Shown here one piece after another: positions 1 to 11,200 of a stretch of 64,000 nt of DNA; positions within the stretch are counted from its first letter, which is position 1, and the number at the start of each line of letters is the position of its first letter. The notes under the pieces are model-generated. The model worked only from the letters and a program-made list of their open reading frames with translations, was not told the origin of the DNA and did not search any database. Location of the stretch: positions 170,405-234,404 of the forward strand of contig JAJEKB010021076.1 of the NCBI GenBank assembly GCA_022393335.1, read 5' to 3'. This stretch comes from Macrotrachela quadricornifera. Lineage: Eukaryota; Rotifera; Eurotatoria; Philodinida; Philodinidae. The translations under genes were made by a program, and so were the position numbers.

Positions 1-2342
1 CTCAAAAAATACATATTATATACACTATCTATAGAGAAGAACTTAAAATTTGAAAGTTCTATATCTCGGGAGACTTTGTTTAAAAGTTTTAAATTTTTCT
101 ACACAAACTAGTCTAATTGAAACCTCTGTATGCGCTGAGTTTCAGACCAAAACTCAAAAATACGATTTTTTCGTACCTGGAGTCTCACACAAGGATCTTT
201 TGAAAATCTGGTAGTTTCGCCAAATCTCAATGGGAACCCAAACTCTGTTAAGATTATTACTAGGACAAGATTTACTATCTACAGTCAAAATTCATTGCAA
301 TTGGACGGAGGGGAGGGGGAACCTAAAAAGGTTCCCTCGTAAGTCGCACGCAAAAATTCTTCACGTTTTTTTTTCAGTATTCAGTCAGTTAGTACTGTGG
401 GGTATATACAATGACGCCATCGATATTACTTTGATATCTCTATGATTTTTTCATGATAAACAGTCGATTTTGATCCAAAAAAAACTCGTCATTTGATCTA
501 CCACAAAACTTCATCAACAGAGTGTGTGCAACACAAGAGCATAACGTCACTAGCGCTCAAGAAAACTTATGCCATAAAACGATCGATTTGGGAGATATTC
601 ATGCCAGAACGATGTATCCTGTGTTCAGATCGTGTCATAATCGATAAGATAGTAGTCATCTGAGCGCATATTATACTAATCACTTCTTGTTCAAGATAAA
701 TTTTCGACATTTCCTCCCTGACAACAGCTGAAACTATTCCTTTGAAAGACAAACATGAAACACTAATTAGCTTGTTCTCTCATAGTACGTGTAATAAAGA
801 TCGTCTCTGTATCATCTGAATGAGTAAGGAGCGATAGAACAAATAAATTCGACATTTTAGCAAAAAATGCCATGATTTCATTCAACTATATATTTTACAA
901 AATGTACCCTAAAACAGAAACTATTAGAAAAGCGAAGGAATCTCAATCATGCAGATTTGCAAAGTGTGGTTTTTTTAAATTGTTTCTCAGCAGGAAAAGC
1001 ATTGCAATTGTTACAAAATGGTATTCTCAGCTCCAAGTACATTGCCAAAAATCGCTAAAAAACATTAAAGGACATAAGTCTGATGAAAGAGTTTGTTTTG
1101 CGATAGTGAGCGTTTTCTTAATATTAAGCTTCAGTCTTCACGATGAAAAATCACACAGGTATCGATAAACACGACATTGACGATAATCTTTATACCGTAT
1201 AGTTTATATATAATTCACGCACAGAAGACAGCGGATATTGGCATCAATACTTGAATATTTGTTAAAACAACTCTACATTCTCATAGGAAGACGTCTTTTT
1301 TTTGAAAATTGCTAAATATAGAAATAAAAGATTTTAACTATTGCACACTAAACTATATTTAAAAAAGAAAAAATTGCACTTATAAGAATATAGTGATCGA
1401 TAAATAGAACTACATTTATTGAGAAATGGCAAATTATGTCTTTGTGCCTCTTCAAGCAAAGTTTTAGCATGATTATTAATACAAAAAAAGATCTTTGATA
1501 AGACTTGTATTGTGAGATTATAAAAAGTGATTTAGTATGAGTTGAAAGAATTGGAGTTCTGGATAGAAGACGAAATTAAAATGCTGCCTTTCGAACTCTT
1601 GAAGTAGAATTTGGGTATAAAACAAATTTTTTATGTTGAATCAATTTAATGGCTCTTATTCTCTTTATTTATAGTTCGAATCTGCAGAAGTGGGTTAGTT
1701 TTTCAATTCACATTGTGAGTGAACGATCAGAGACTTTTTATATCTCCTAGTTGAATATCTACTGTCAGTATTACTGTTCGAAGCATAGCCACTTTCCGCA
1801 ACTCAACTAATAATAATTTTTATGTCTCTCTGTTCTTGTCATTTAACAATACGAGTCTCCGCATTCCAAATCATATAACATTCGGACCGAGTCTTATTGC
1901 TGTCCTCGAAAACGTTTGATTCTTTAAGAAAATTTCCCTAAAGCCTATAAACAATAGATATCGCGTACAAAATTATTTTCCTATCAGAAGATGACACTTC
2001 TAGCTTAAAAAAGCTGTGTCGTGCAATCTCTGCGCGATTAAAATTCTGAAATATGATGAGACTGCGTACATTGTATACCAGATATCTAGAGTTTGTCCAA
2101 ATAAGTGACGACCACTGTCTGTAATGTAGATTGTGTTTCATAAAAGTAAGTTGTTAGGAGCTAAATTCTCGTAAATCTTTTTCTCTGGTTCTGTCATGCT
2201 TTAGGTCTCATTTTTCCTCTTAACTTTTCAAGATATTTCGGATGACTTCGATAAAAATCTTCCTTTTACCTAATATAATTAATTATGTCTGTTTCATCAT
2301 TTGCATGCCTTTTTTATATTTTTTTGTGCCTTAACTAGCTAG
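1..2342. other. AT-rich non-coding stretch
   Basis: I see no convincing gene here. The open frames (for example 872-1168 on the plus strand and 567-752 on the minus strand) are short, of biased composition, and lack recognisable domains or splice context. The first 250 bases read like transposon-end DNA but have no partner repeat inside the window. Confidence 0.5.
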
Positions 2343-2658
2343 CAAAACGAAGAAGATAGCATTAGCTGTGGGTATTAGTGTTGGTTGTGTTATCCTGCTT
2401 CTGTTTCTTATTGCTTTTATTCGTGTTCGCCAAAAACACCAACAAGCAGCTTTAAGACTACGAAACATGCAAGTGCCACGCAATCAAACTGCACAGGCAC
2501 ATACTTATCCTTTAACATCTGTCAATCAAAATAGATCAGAAGCAAATGCAGTGCAAATGCCTCATCCATTTTCAATACCCACAGCATACGTCAATCATGT
2601 GGAAGAACCTCCTCCAGCTTATGATTCACTTAATTCATCTTTTAAACCACAAAATTGA
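2343..2658 (+). CDS. terminal exon of a single-pass membrane protein with PPxY tail
   Basis: This is the last exon of a protein I cannot name. A TAG acceptor at 2340-2342 opens a frame in which the codons begin at 2344 with K-T-K-K, followed by one hydrophobic segment of about 22 residues (IALAVGISVGCVILLLFLIA) and a basic stop-transfer stretch. The roughly 75-residue tail is polar, rich in Gln, Asn and Pro, and contains EEPPPAYDS, which fits a PPxY motif of the type bound by WW domains of HECT ubiquitin ligases. The usual start at the GTG inside the membrane segment is only a frame artefact. No upstream exon for an extracellular part is visible in the preceding 2.3 kb. A similar single-membrane-span terminal exon lies at 59173-59452 on the other strand. 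Function is unknown; receptor-like or adaptor protein is an inference. Confidence 0.5.
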
Positions 2659-3044
2659 AACAAGTTCTAACCTGTCGAGAAGAACAATTATAACAAAGTT
2701 TCTATTTTATTCAAATTTACATGATTGTCAAAACAAGCTTCGATATTCTGTAATTTAATTTTTTAATGTCTCTTACATGTTCTTGTGTTAATCGTGATCT
2801 ATCAGCAAATATAATCATAAAATGAATTCTTCTTGTTGCATATGAGAATACAGTTGAATTGGACAAGCACATCAGTCTTCTTCTCATATCTAAATTCAAC
2901 TCATCTAGATTTTCATGATGTTCATTAGATCTTTTATTGGTTAATCAAATTGAGTCTACTTACTTGTTTATTGTTCAGTGGTAGAGAAGAATTTTTCACT
3001 TTCCCTTCGATAGTTCAATATTTCTTTTAGCATGACAACTTTCT
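2659..3044. other. 3' flank, nothing recognised
   Basis: AT-rich sequence after the exon's stop codon. No repeat or gene is visible before the piggyBac end. Confidence 0.4.
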
Positions 3045-4320
3045 TTAGCACATTGGGCATGATGGGACCCACCGGTGGGTCCCACTTATTTTGAAACAAG
3101 AAATATAATAGAAAAACACCTTTTTCCAATTGTTTTCTTAGAGGCTAGACATTATGTGTCATCAGTTCTGCCTCTAATACTATTTAATTATTTGTTACAT
3201 AGTGAGATGTTTCTCATTAAAACAGTCAGGACAAAAAGTTTTTATTCGTTTTGCAGCTGCATGACCGGTTTCTTTTGATTGTTGTTGTTGCCTGATTTTC
3301 TCATAGCAACCAGCACAACATTTTCGAACACCACGACCAAATCCTACTTTCTCTTCGAGCTTATGATCAGCTAGTTTGCGCTTCATTTGACCTATTGGCT
3401 TTTGTCTCGGACCCAGTTTTAGCTTCTCGAATGGCATGTCAAGTAGTAAAGATCGGACGAGACTTTTTCGAAACTGTAAAATGGACACTTTGCTTGCCGC
3501 GTAGTTTTCCTTGTATATCAAATAGCTATTTACTATTGCTGTGCTAAAGACTAATTCAAATGCCACCTTTCGGTACCATTTTATTGACCTCCTTAGACAC
3601 GTATAGTATGCTGATAACTGATCAGATAAATGAGTATCTTGTCTTCCTTTGTTATAATCTAATACAGCTTGTGACTTCATGATACGCTCCTTTTTACGAT
3701 TGGTTTCTCCTGTGTTCACCACAGTTACTGAATGTGATGGCTTCGTCGATATCATCAAGACATCCTTTTTGTCTTTCCAAACGATCAACTTTACACCATC
3801 TTTATTATGGATCCCATAAGCTTCACCGTGTTTAAGGTTTTTCTGAAGAACTTTGCTTCCCGATTCGGCACGATTATTTCTTAGTGTTCTGATAAGACAA
3901 GTGTCATGTTTCAACAAATGTTTTGCAAAAGGAAATACTGGTAAAGAAGTTGTCAACTACTATAGTTCGATAACATCTTTCAAGGGCATCCAATATATTC
4001 ATTACTACTCCTTGGGCATGCTTATGACTAGCTATAGAATCTTGCTGACCAGTATAAATCACGTAATTCCAAGTATATCCATTGTTAGCTGCTAACTAGT
4101 ACATTTTCACGCCGTATTTGTGTACTTATCCAGGAATATATTGTTTGAACAACAATCTACTTCGTCATGGTATCATAGTTTCGTCGAATGCAACAACTGA
4201 GGCAGACATATATACTGCCGAAAACTTCGCTTCCAGTAAATCCAATAATGGTCCTAACGTGAGTAGCCTATCCTGGTTTGAATTTTTGTTAGCGTGGTTC
4301 GAAAAATGCCAAAAGGACAG
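3045..4320 (-). mobile_element. decayed piggyBac-type element, 5' part missing
   Basis: The left end reads TTAGCACATTGGGC and is followed by a perfect palindrome, GGGACCCACCGGTGGGTCCC, near 3064-3083. The second piggyBac copy in this window has the same layout at its end (TTAACCCATTC, then a palindrome around ACCACCGGTGGT at 27193-27210), so I take 3045 as the diverged terminus. The transposase frame on the minus strand is cut at about 4320 by the long inverted-repeat element. Sequence beyond that element (6714 onward) does not clearly resume the transposase, so the original right end was not found. Confidence 0.6.
3195..4318 (-). pseudogene. piggyBac transposase fragment
   Basis: The fragment encodes the catalytic centre and C-terminus of a piggyBac (PGBD-type) transposase. 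Reading the minus strand from 4318, SFWHFSNHAN and FDETMIP (the first catalytic Asp block) are recognisable, then DNFFTS (second Asp block) near 3956, then HLSDQLSAYY with KWYRKVAFE (third Asp block). It ends with a Cys-rich finger: CCAGCYEKIRQ and FCPDCFNEKH. The family uses a DDD triad and excises precisely at TTAA. A frameshift between the second Asp block and LPVFPFAKH and the missing N-terminus show that this copy is dead. The frame 3195-3956 is the longest uninterrupted piece; its apparent start is a TTG inside the domain, not a true initiation codon. Confidence 0.85.
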
Positions 4321-4928
4321 GGTCGGATAAGGGCCCTTTTTGGCCCACTATACACCGATCTCCCATACACATTTTCTGAGATTTCAAAGCTGCCTACCAA
4401 ATGCAGTGAGAAACGGCAATTACAACGGTACCAGATTTTACCCATGTCTGATGTATTTTATAGCAGTAACACTCGGTTTTCTGAGAAGTATTTTTGCTAA
4501 AAACCGAAAAATTCGGGCAAATTGAGGCCCTGATTATTTTTGTTGGAAAACAATCAAAACCTTCACTGAATCCCAATATTTTGGGCTCAATCGAAAGGTC
4601 TCTTCGCGCTGCGCATCCTAGTAGCAAATTGTGCTCCCACAAGTGAACATCTTGCTGAAAACAAACGGTGACAATCGAAAGAAGCAAGAAAATCGCAAGT
4701 TACTCATAACCACTTGTGACTGAAATCAAGTGTACAAGATAGAGCTTTGGACTCTCGAGATCAACGTCATTCGAAGCGGTTTTTCGAGAGCTACAAGATG
4801 CACCAGTTAGTTTTTATCTGAAGACCGTATTTGGAGGACAAAAGCTAAAAATCTCTGAAAAATCATTAAAAAAAACCGTCTTTCTCGAGAAGTAGCACTT
4901 TCCAGCTGTCTAGATCAGTCAGTATTAG

Positions 4929-5129
4929 TCAAGGGGGAAAAAGCAGACTTCTGTACTTCCGAAGTACAGAAGTACAGAGAATTACAGGGAATTACAGAGA
5001 AGTATAGAGAAGTACAAAGAAGTACGAAGAATTACAGGGAAGCACGAGAACTACAGAGAAGTATAGGAAAGTACGTAGAAGTACAGAAAAGTGCAAGAAG
5101 CACAGAAGTCTGCTTTTCCCTCCTTGGGC
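4929..5129. mobile_element. minisatellite-bearing TIR element, copy 1
   Basis: A 201-bp insertion in the left arm of the long foldback element. Its ends are inverted: TCAAGGGGGAAAAAGCAGAC on the left and, read inward from the right, GCCCAAGGAGGGAAAAGCAG. It is flanked by direct TTAG copies (4925-4928 and 5130-5133). The opposite arm of the host element has the unoccupied site GGATTAGCTC (reverse strand near 6100), so insertion and 4-bp duplication are read directly. The inside is almost wholly a degenerate array of about 15 units of 10 bp, consensus GAAGTACAGA, and the inner part of the TIRs is itself made of this unit. There is no coding capacity, so it is non-autonomous. Confidence 0.85.
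4948..5108 (+). repeat. 10-bp minisatellite, unit GAAGTACAGA
   Basis: Tandem array with variants such as GAATTACAGG, GAAGTATAGA and GAAGCACAGA. The period is close to 10, with an occasional 8- or 9-base unit. It fills the insertion described at 4929-5129. Confidence 0.85.
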
Positions 5130-5479
5130 TTAGCGCGTTTCCACATAAATAATACCTCATTCGATGTAGTTTCTCACGCTCTACAATGTGAAACGCCCAA
5201 CATTTATGAACCTATTGAAGTGCTTATCTGTTGGTTATGTAACTGAGATGTACTGGATTCAATGGGGGGTAGATATCAATCGTACTCATGTTAACATTTG
5301 GGCACCTCAAATGTTCGCGCTGCGTTACTAATGCAACTTTTCGAAAGAGCGCTCCGAGGGCATGTCGGCTGATTCCAGGAAACCACAGTGGAAAAAACAC
5401 GATGTCTGGATGGTCCTCCTTCCTACCTTGTCAAAAGACGATATTTAAAATATTTGCTCGGTAATGCAAAGCATTTTTG

Positions 5480-5935
5480 AATCGACAAAAGTGTTGAACT
5501 TTTTCTGTCACTAAATTACCAGGTCGCGGAAGCAACGGGCTACATCGAAGAATATTTTAAACCGTCGGTCTTGGAGGATGAAGAACTAGAATTCGTCGTT
5601 GAGCTCTGTTCTGCTCAGACTGATCTAGCTCGAATTCGATTCGCTTCATGACATTCAAGCAGCAAAACCTATATGATAACGGTGCAACTCGACAAGGATG
5701 ATGACACCGATCCTATAAAAGACTGCTTTTGCACATTTTTTTGGGGAGTTTCCGAATAATTGCATGCTGTGCACATATGCCTGCACTTATTTGGCATCTA
5801 GGTTTTTGTCGTGGCGAAATAGATGGTGCATCTCATCCACTCTTCGCTACCGACTTGATCCGTTCCATCGAAGACTTCATTCAATATTCAACAACCGAGG
5901 GGAGCGACGAAGAACCATCTGACACTGAATAACTT
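5480..5935 (+). pseudogene. coding remnants inside the long-TIR element
   Basis: Two plus-strand pieces look protein-coding. The first (about 5484-5650) reads KSVELFLSLNYQVAEATGY, then a very acidic stretch (VLEDEELEFVVEL), and stops after ARIRFAS. The second (about 5760-5932) ends in FATDLIRSIEDFIQYST and the acidic tail GSDEEPSDTE before TAA. Their GC content is higher than the surroundings. They could be exons or frameshifted parts of the element's own protein or of a captured host gene. I recognise no domain, so no function is given. Confidence 0.35.
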
Positions 5936-6713
5936 TTAACCCATAATGATACATAACCTCATGATCAATGTATGCTCAACTCCTAATAAAGAAACACGAT
6001 TCAAAGCGATACGTTTAAGACTAACCTAACACCCGAACAGTACAGCGTTGTAGAGCGTGAGAAACTACATCGAATGAGGTATAATTCATGTGGAAACGAG
6101 CTAATCCTGACTAATCTAGATAGCTGAAAAGAAGTGCTACTTCTCGAGAAAGACGGTTTTTTTAATGATTTTTCAGAGATGTTTAGCTTTTGTCCCCCAA
6201 AATACGGTCTTCAAATGAAAACTAATTAGTGCATCTCGTAGCTCTCAAAAAACCGCTTCGAATGACGTCGATCTCGAGAGTCCAGAGCTCTATCTTGTAG
6301 ACTTCATTTCAGTCACAAGTGGTTATGAGTAACTTGCGATTTTCTCGCTTCTTTCGGTTGTCACCGTTTATTTTCAGCAAGATGTTGACTTGTGAGAGCA
6401 CAATTTGCTACTATGTTGTGCAGTGCAAAGAGACCTTTCGATTGAGCCCAAAATGTTGGGATTCAATGAAGGTTTTGATTGTTTTGCAACAAAAATAATC
6501 AGGGCCTCAATTTGCCCGAATTTTTCGATTTTTAGCAAAAATACTTCTCAGAAAACTGAGTGTTACTGCTACAAAATACATCAGACGTGGGTAAAATCTG
6601 GTACCGTTGTAATCGCCGTTTCTCACTGCATTTGGTAGGCAGATTTGAAATCTCAGAAAATGTGTATGCGATATCGGTATATAGTGAGCCAAAAAAGGCC
6701 CTTATCCGACCCT

Positions 6714-8053
6714 ATCTTTTCAATATAACTATATCACTCGTCAAATATTTTACTCGAACCCAGATCAGTCATTTTTCTGTACGATTTCATAAATTTTTTG
6801 ACTTATATTGGTCATATGTGAAATACTTCACAAGACAAAATTGAAATTCTTTTGTTTTGAAAACCCATACTAACTTTTTATTGTATAAAAATATGGCAAA
6901 GAAAATCTAAGTTTTACCTTTTTCTGACAATGAATGACAAAGACAAAATATTCTTTTCATGAATGTAGAGCATTTTTATACTAAAAACACAGTTAACCAT
7001 ATGTTATTCCTACCAACAGTTAAAAACTCGCATTCACCATCTCTTCTCAAGAAAAATAATAATATATTGTTACCTATGAGACTTGAGAAAACTTTTTTTA
7101 AGTTATAAAGCATCTGTATATCGGGTTGTTGCCAGTTTTCTTTATTTATTTATTTGTTTATGTGATAGAATACAAAGCATTTATGTACGTCAATGTGAAT
7201 TGTTTTTTTTTCTTGACGCGTGTATCCAAGGTATCAATTTCCTCCCTGTCGCTCTGTTCACAAGGATGGAAAACCACTAAAATCCTCATCACAACATAAA
7301 ATGAAAATATCAAGATGGAATCGTCAATTTTTTATTTTCTTCTTACTCATATTTCTCTTTCATGGGCGTGTATGAGTAGTTTTTGGGCTCATCTCTTTTC
7401 CTAAAGTATGTGTTCTACACTATGACTAACAGAAATAATTAAATATTCGATGAATTATATGTCTACATAAGGAGAGAGTTGGTAAATGTTTATAAAGGTT
7501 TCTTTATAGTAAACTCATTCATGGCTTCTTTTGAATAGATCTTCTGCTTTTATTTTAATAGTTGAAGCAAAACATTTCTTAAAAATTCAATAGGACGAAG
7601 AAGGACAGTATACTTCGAAGCAGTCCACTAGCTTATTAAACACCATTATTGAATCTAACAATCGCGTTTTTTTTCCAATTACCATAAAAAATGAAACCGT
7701 TATATTTGCAAGACTTAAATCTATGAATTAAAAACAATATAGAAAAATAGAAAAATAACTACTGATATATATAATAACAAGCCATTCAATCACATATAAC
7801 TGATTTTTAATAAATTGATATTGTGAAATGTTCTGAATTGCAGTTGAATATTCTTTTAAAATTTGTATGGAGTTTCCTATATGCATAACGTACCGATGTA
7901 AGACCAGTATAAGCTGCTATCTTAAAATTGTTTGTGTAGATTCTGGTGTTCTATCCAATAATACAAAACAATCAAACATAAGAAACTAAGTAACCATCTG
8001 AGTATACAATTTCAACAATGGAAGATAAAAAAATTTAAAAGTTTACAACTGTA
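6714..8053. other. AT-rich non-coding stretch
   Basis: No gene is recognised. The minus strand just right of the long-TIR element reads SDIVILKR, which might be a last trace of the split piggyBac transposase, but the match is too weak to call. Confidence 0.4.
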
Positions 8054-8826
8054 CAAAGTGTGTACAAATATTTTTTCAGGAAAGTAATACTATAATTTCA
8101 AATAGCATACATAACTAATTTTATACCAAACTAAAGCGCATCGAAAATGGGATTTTTTCGTACTGAAGTGTGAGAGTTATCAAAACTTTTTGATATCGAA
8201 CTTAAGAAATTTTAGTTTTTTGGCATAAAAAACTAAAGCCTCAGTGATTCAAAAATAAATTTTAATATTTTCTTTTGATATTTTTACATGGTTGGATAGA
8301 GCTTGTCGAGCTCTACAAAACTACATATATTAAAAATCATTTTTATTCATTTGAGTGAAAAATAGTCGATTTTTCCATAAAAATAGCTTTTTTCCATTAT
8401 TTTCAACAATAGAAATGTTTTGAAATCTAATTATCGGATGCAGCATGAAAAGCTGCGTATAGTAATTACATTTCAAAACATTTCTATTACTGAAAATAAT
8501 GGAAAAATCGACTATTTTTCACTCAAATGAATAAAAATCATTTTTTAATATATGTAGTTTTGTAGAGTTCGACAAGCTCTATTCAACCATGTAAAAATAT
8601 CAAAAGAAAATATTAAAATTCATTTTTGAATCACTAAGGCCTTAATTTTTTATGCCAAAAAGTGTAAAGTTTCGTAAGTTCGACATCAAAAAGTATTGGT
8701 AATTCTTACATTTCAGTATCAAAAACTCCCATTTTCGATGCGTTTTAATTTGGTATAAAATTAGTTATGTATGAGATTTGAAATTATAGTGTTACCTTCC
8801 TGGAAAAACATTTTTTATGCACCCTG
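8054..8826. mobile_element. TA-flanked foldback MITE (mariner-like ends)
   Basis: A nearly perfect palindrome with arms of about 370 bp centred near 8440. The ends are flanked by TA; the right terminus read inward is CAGGGTGCATAAAAAATG and the left is CAAAGTGTGTACAAATAT. TA duplication and a CAGGGTG start are typical of Tc1/mariner-derived MITEs. The centre carries GATGCAGCATGAAAAGCTGC, a motif also found in other foldback elements of this window. No coding capacity. Confidence 0.8.
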
Positions 8827-10904
8827 TATTTTAATCGAAATGATTACGATAAACTTCGTTGTCAAGTTCGTCAGCATGATTATAAACGTATACAAACAGA
8901 AATTGAACATCGTAGACAAACACAACAAGAAGAAACATGGTATATTGTTTATTCATTCAAAGCAAACGATTCGCTTATTTTAAACAAAAATTTGAACGTA
9001 TCTGAATTCGCTACTGCCATTACGAGAAACAATCACAATCGGAAAAATTCAGAATTGAATCTATTTGTCAAAACTAATATCCATCAAATAATAAATATTG
9101 ACTATTGAACACATATTTATACGTTTTTTCGTAGTTTAGTTCAATTTTCATATCTCTATTAGCAATTAATATCATCTTTGGTTTTTGTAAATAACCATTC
9201 ACATAAACGACTCTTAATAAAATGTCCATTGGAAAAGAAAACATGCATTTAAGTGTCTACTCAGTATAATTCCTTTACATTTCACTGAGAATAATTTATA
9301 TACTACTATAATAGAACACAAACTATAAAAATATTTAAATTGATAAATATCTACTATCGCAACCGACTTATCCTATTACATTTAGTTCATAAAGATTCAG
9401 CTATTTTGAACTTATTTATTTCTTCTAAAACACTAAATTCAATATATTAAACTCTTTATTCTAGATAATTCGACCTTAAATCAAAAACATCCACTGTCGA
9501 AAGAGCCATAAACAAAACACCCAAACGAATTCAATCTGAGAATCTACAATACATATTAATATGGCACATATTCACCACGTTCTCTTGTGATATTTTAGAT
9601 ATCATTACACAAATCAGATAACACCACCAACTGATATCAACTTAAAAAAAATAATTTTAAATAATTTTGTTAGGTTGAAGCATTCCCTACTAAAAATATT
9701 CTTTCGAAAATCATATTCAATATATTAATATTCATCTGACGAATCTCGTGACCAACATTAAAACAAGTCATCCTACTCATCGTTCGCCCTAAAAATTATT
9801 CTATGCCACTTGATGATTGAATTCTTTAACAGTGTTCGAAATCTGGATTGTGGTAATTTAAATTTCATATTCACGTATTTACTGCTGTTTTTTCGGCTCA
9901 AAATCGATAGTATATCTACAGTTAGCTTCGTCCATGTGCATAGAAGACATAAATATTGAAAACAAAAAAAGAAGCGAAAAAAGGGAGAAAAGACAGGTAA
10001 TATTTCTTCGCCTTGCTAAAGCAATAAACAAACAATTTAATAATGGAAACAAACCATGTTACATACACAATCATAAGTAAAATCAACAACGACATATTAT
10101 TGAAACTGTTTTTATTATTTTTTGGCTTTGATTATTTAACTGAGGTGAGTTTTCCATTTCATTTCTTTCAAAAGTGAAATAAACTATTTTAAATGTAATA
10201 TATATCAAAGTGGATGACTACAGAGTCTGCATACGCCCATGAAAGTTTTGTATTTTTCTGTATACGACCGTATGTTGGTATGTCATCTGAAGCTGTATTT
10301 TGATGGTACATCTTCGTGTCCGTATATGGTAAAATGTAGAGCAAAAGAGAGATCAGATACTGACTCCGCATATTAGATTAAAAAGCAATCGGTTTTTTCT
10401 CCATATACCATCATATTTCGGTGACACGACATTTGACCTCCTAACACTTTAGCCTGCATTGATTAATTATGAGAGGTACGATATCAATATTCGATCACTT
10501 AATTCAATGTAAGATTAGTGCATATAAATATACCACACCTTTGCAATGATATTGATCTCTTATTGATATATTCGTTTATAGCTCAGATAATCATCTTTAA
10601 AAAAATGAACAAATTTTTCGAAATATTTTTCTTGGATTCATCTATCCTTGGTTACCATTTCTACCTTATCATATTGTAATAGTATGATTTATTTACGTTT
10701 TTTATTTCTTTCTATTGTCTTTCATACCGATAGTATACATATATATCTTTTTTTCCTTTCCTTCATTCAAGCTCTTTTCACATATAGGCTTCTCTTGATT
10801 TTTTCCCTCTTATTCATATTTTTTTCTCAGTATATTTAGTTTTTTCTTTATCTCTTTCATAAAACAGATTACTAACAGTAAATAACCATACTTTGCATTG
10901 CATA
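8827..10904. other. AT-rich non-coding stretch
   Basis: About 2 kb without a convincing gene, RNA or repeat. The frames at 10189-10371 and 10648-10839 are low-complexity and unsupported. Confidence 0.4.
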
Positions 10905-11200
10905 TTTTTATTTCTAAATTCGTTTTAAAATAACGAAATGTATCGCAAGATGTAGCATGGAAAATTTTACAATTTACAGAGTGAAGTTTATTTGAATTAT
11001 GTAATTTTCTTTTTCAGAAAAAGCAAGTTTTTGTGCAATCAAATTTGACTGTTGCACAGAATGATCAACCAAAAACTTGCTTTTTTTAAAAACAAAAAGT
11101 ACACAATTAAAATAAATCTTTGTATATTGTAGTGCTTTTCACGCCGCATCTTGTGATATATTTTGTTTTTTTTTAATAAAATTTATTTAGAAATTAAAAT
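10905..11200. mobile_element. foldback element with shared GATG(C/T)AGCATG motif
   Basis: Inverted arms of about 140 bp meet near 11040-11060. Each arm carries AAAAAGCAAGTTTTTG close to the centre and, farther out, the block CAAGATGTAGCATGGAAAA (left, about 10946) or its counterpart (right, about 11130-11155, reverse strand). Divergence between the arms is moderate, suggesting an old copy. The exact ends and target duplication are not resolved. Confidence 0.65.

Larger units (their letters stand above)
4321..6713. mobile_element. 2.4-kb foldback-type element with 660-bp inverted arms
   Basis: Both ends read AGGGTCGGATAAGGGCC and face inward. The left arm runs 4321-5186 and the right arm 6048-6713; once the 201-bp insertion and its 4-bp target copy are taken out of the left arm, the arms are about 661 and 666 bp and very similar throughout. 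The roughly 860-bp middle contains coding remnants. The outer flanks also resemble each other slightly (AAAAGGAC / AAAAGAT), so the true ends may lie a few bases further out. I find no clear target duplication. It sits inside the piggyBac transposase remnant. The matching peptides readable in both arms (4394-4687 minus, 6405-6638 plus) arise from the inverted repeat, not from a gene. Confidence 0.85.

Noticed and set aside
872..1168. 98-codon plus-strand frame
   Set aside because: Low-complexity AT-driven frame without domain, splice or neighbour support.
4394..6638. Mirrored ~77-97-codon frames in both arms of the long-TIR element
   Set aside because: They are complementary copies created by the inverted repeat; the similarity needs no protein selection.
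6714..6800. Continuation of the first piggyBac transposase beyond the long-TIR element
   Set aside because: SDIVILKR on the minus strand is only a weak resemblance and no further catalytic block follows.
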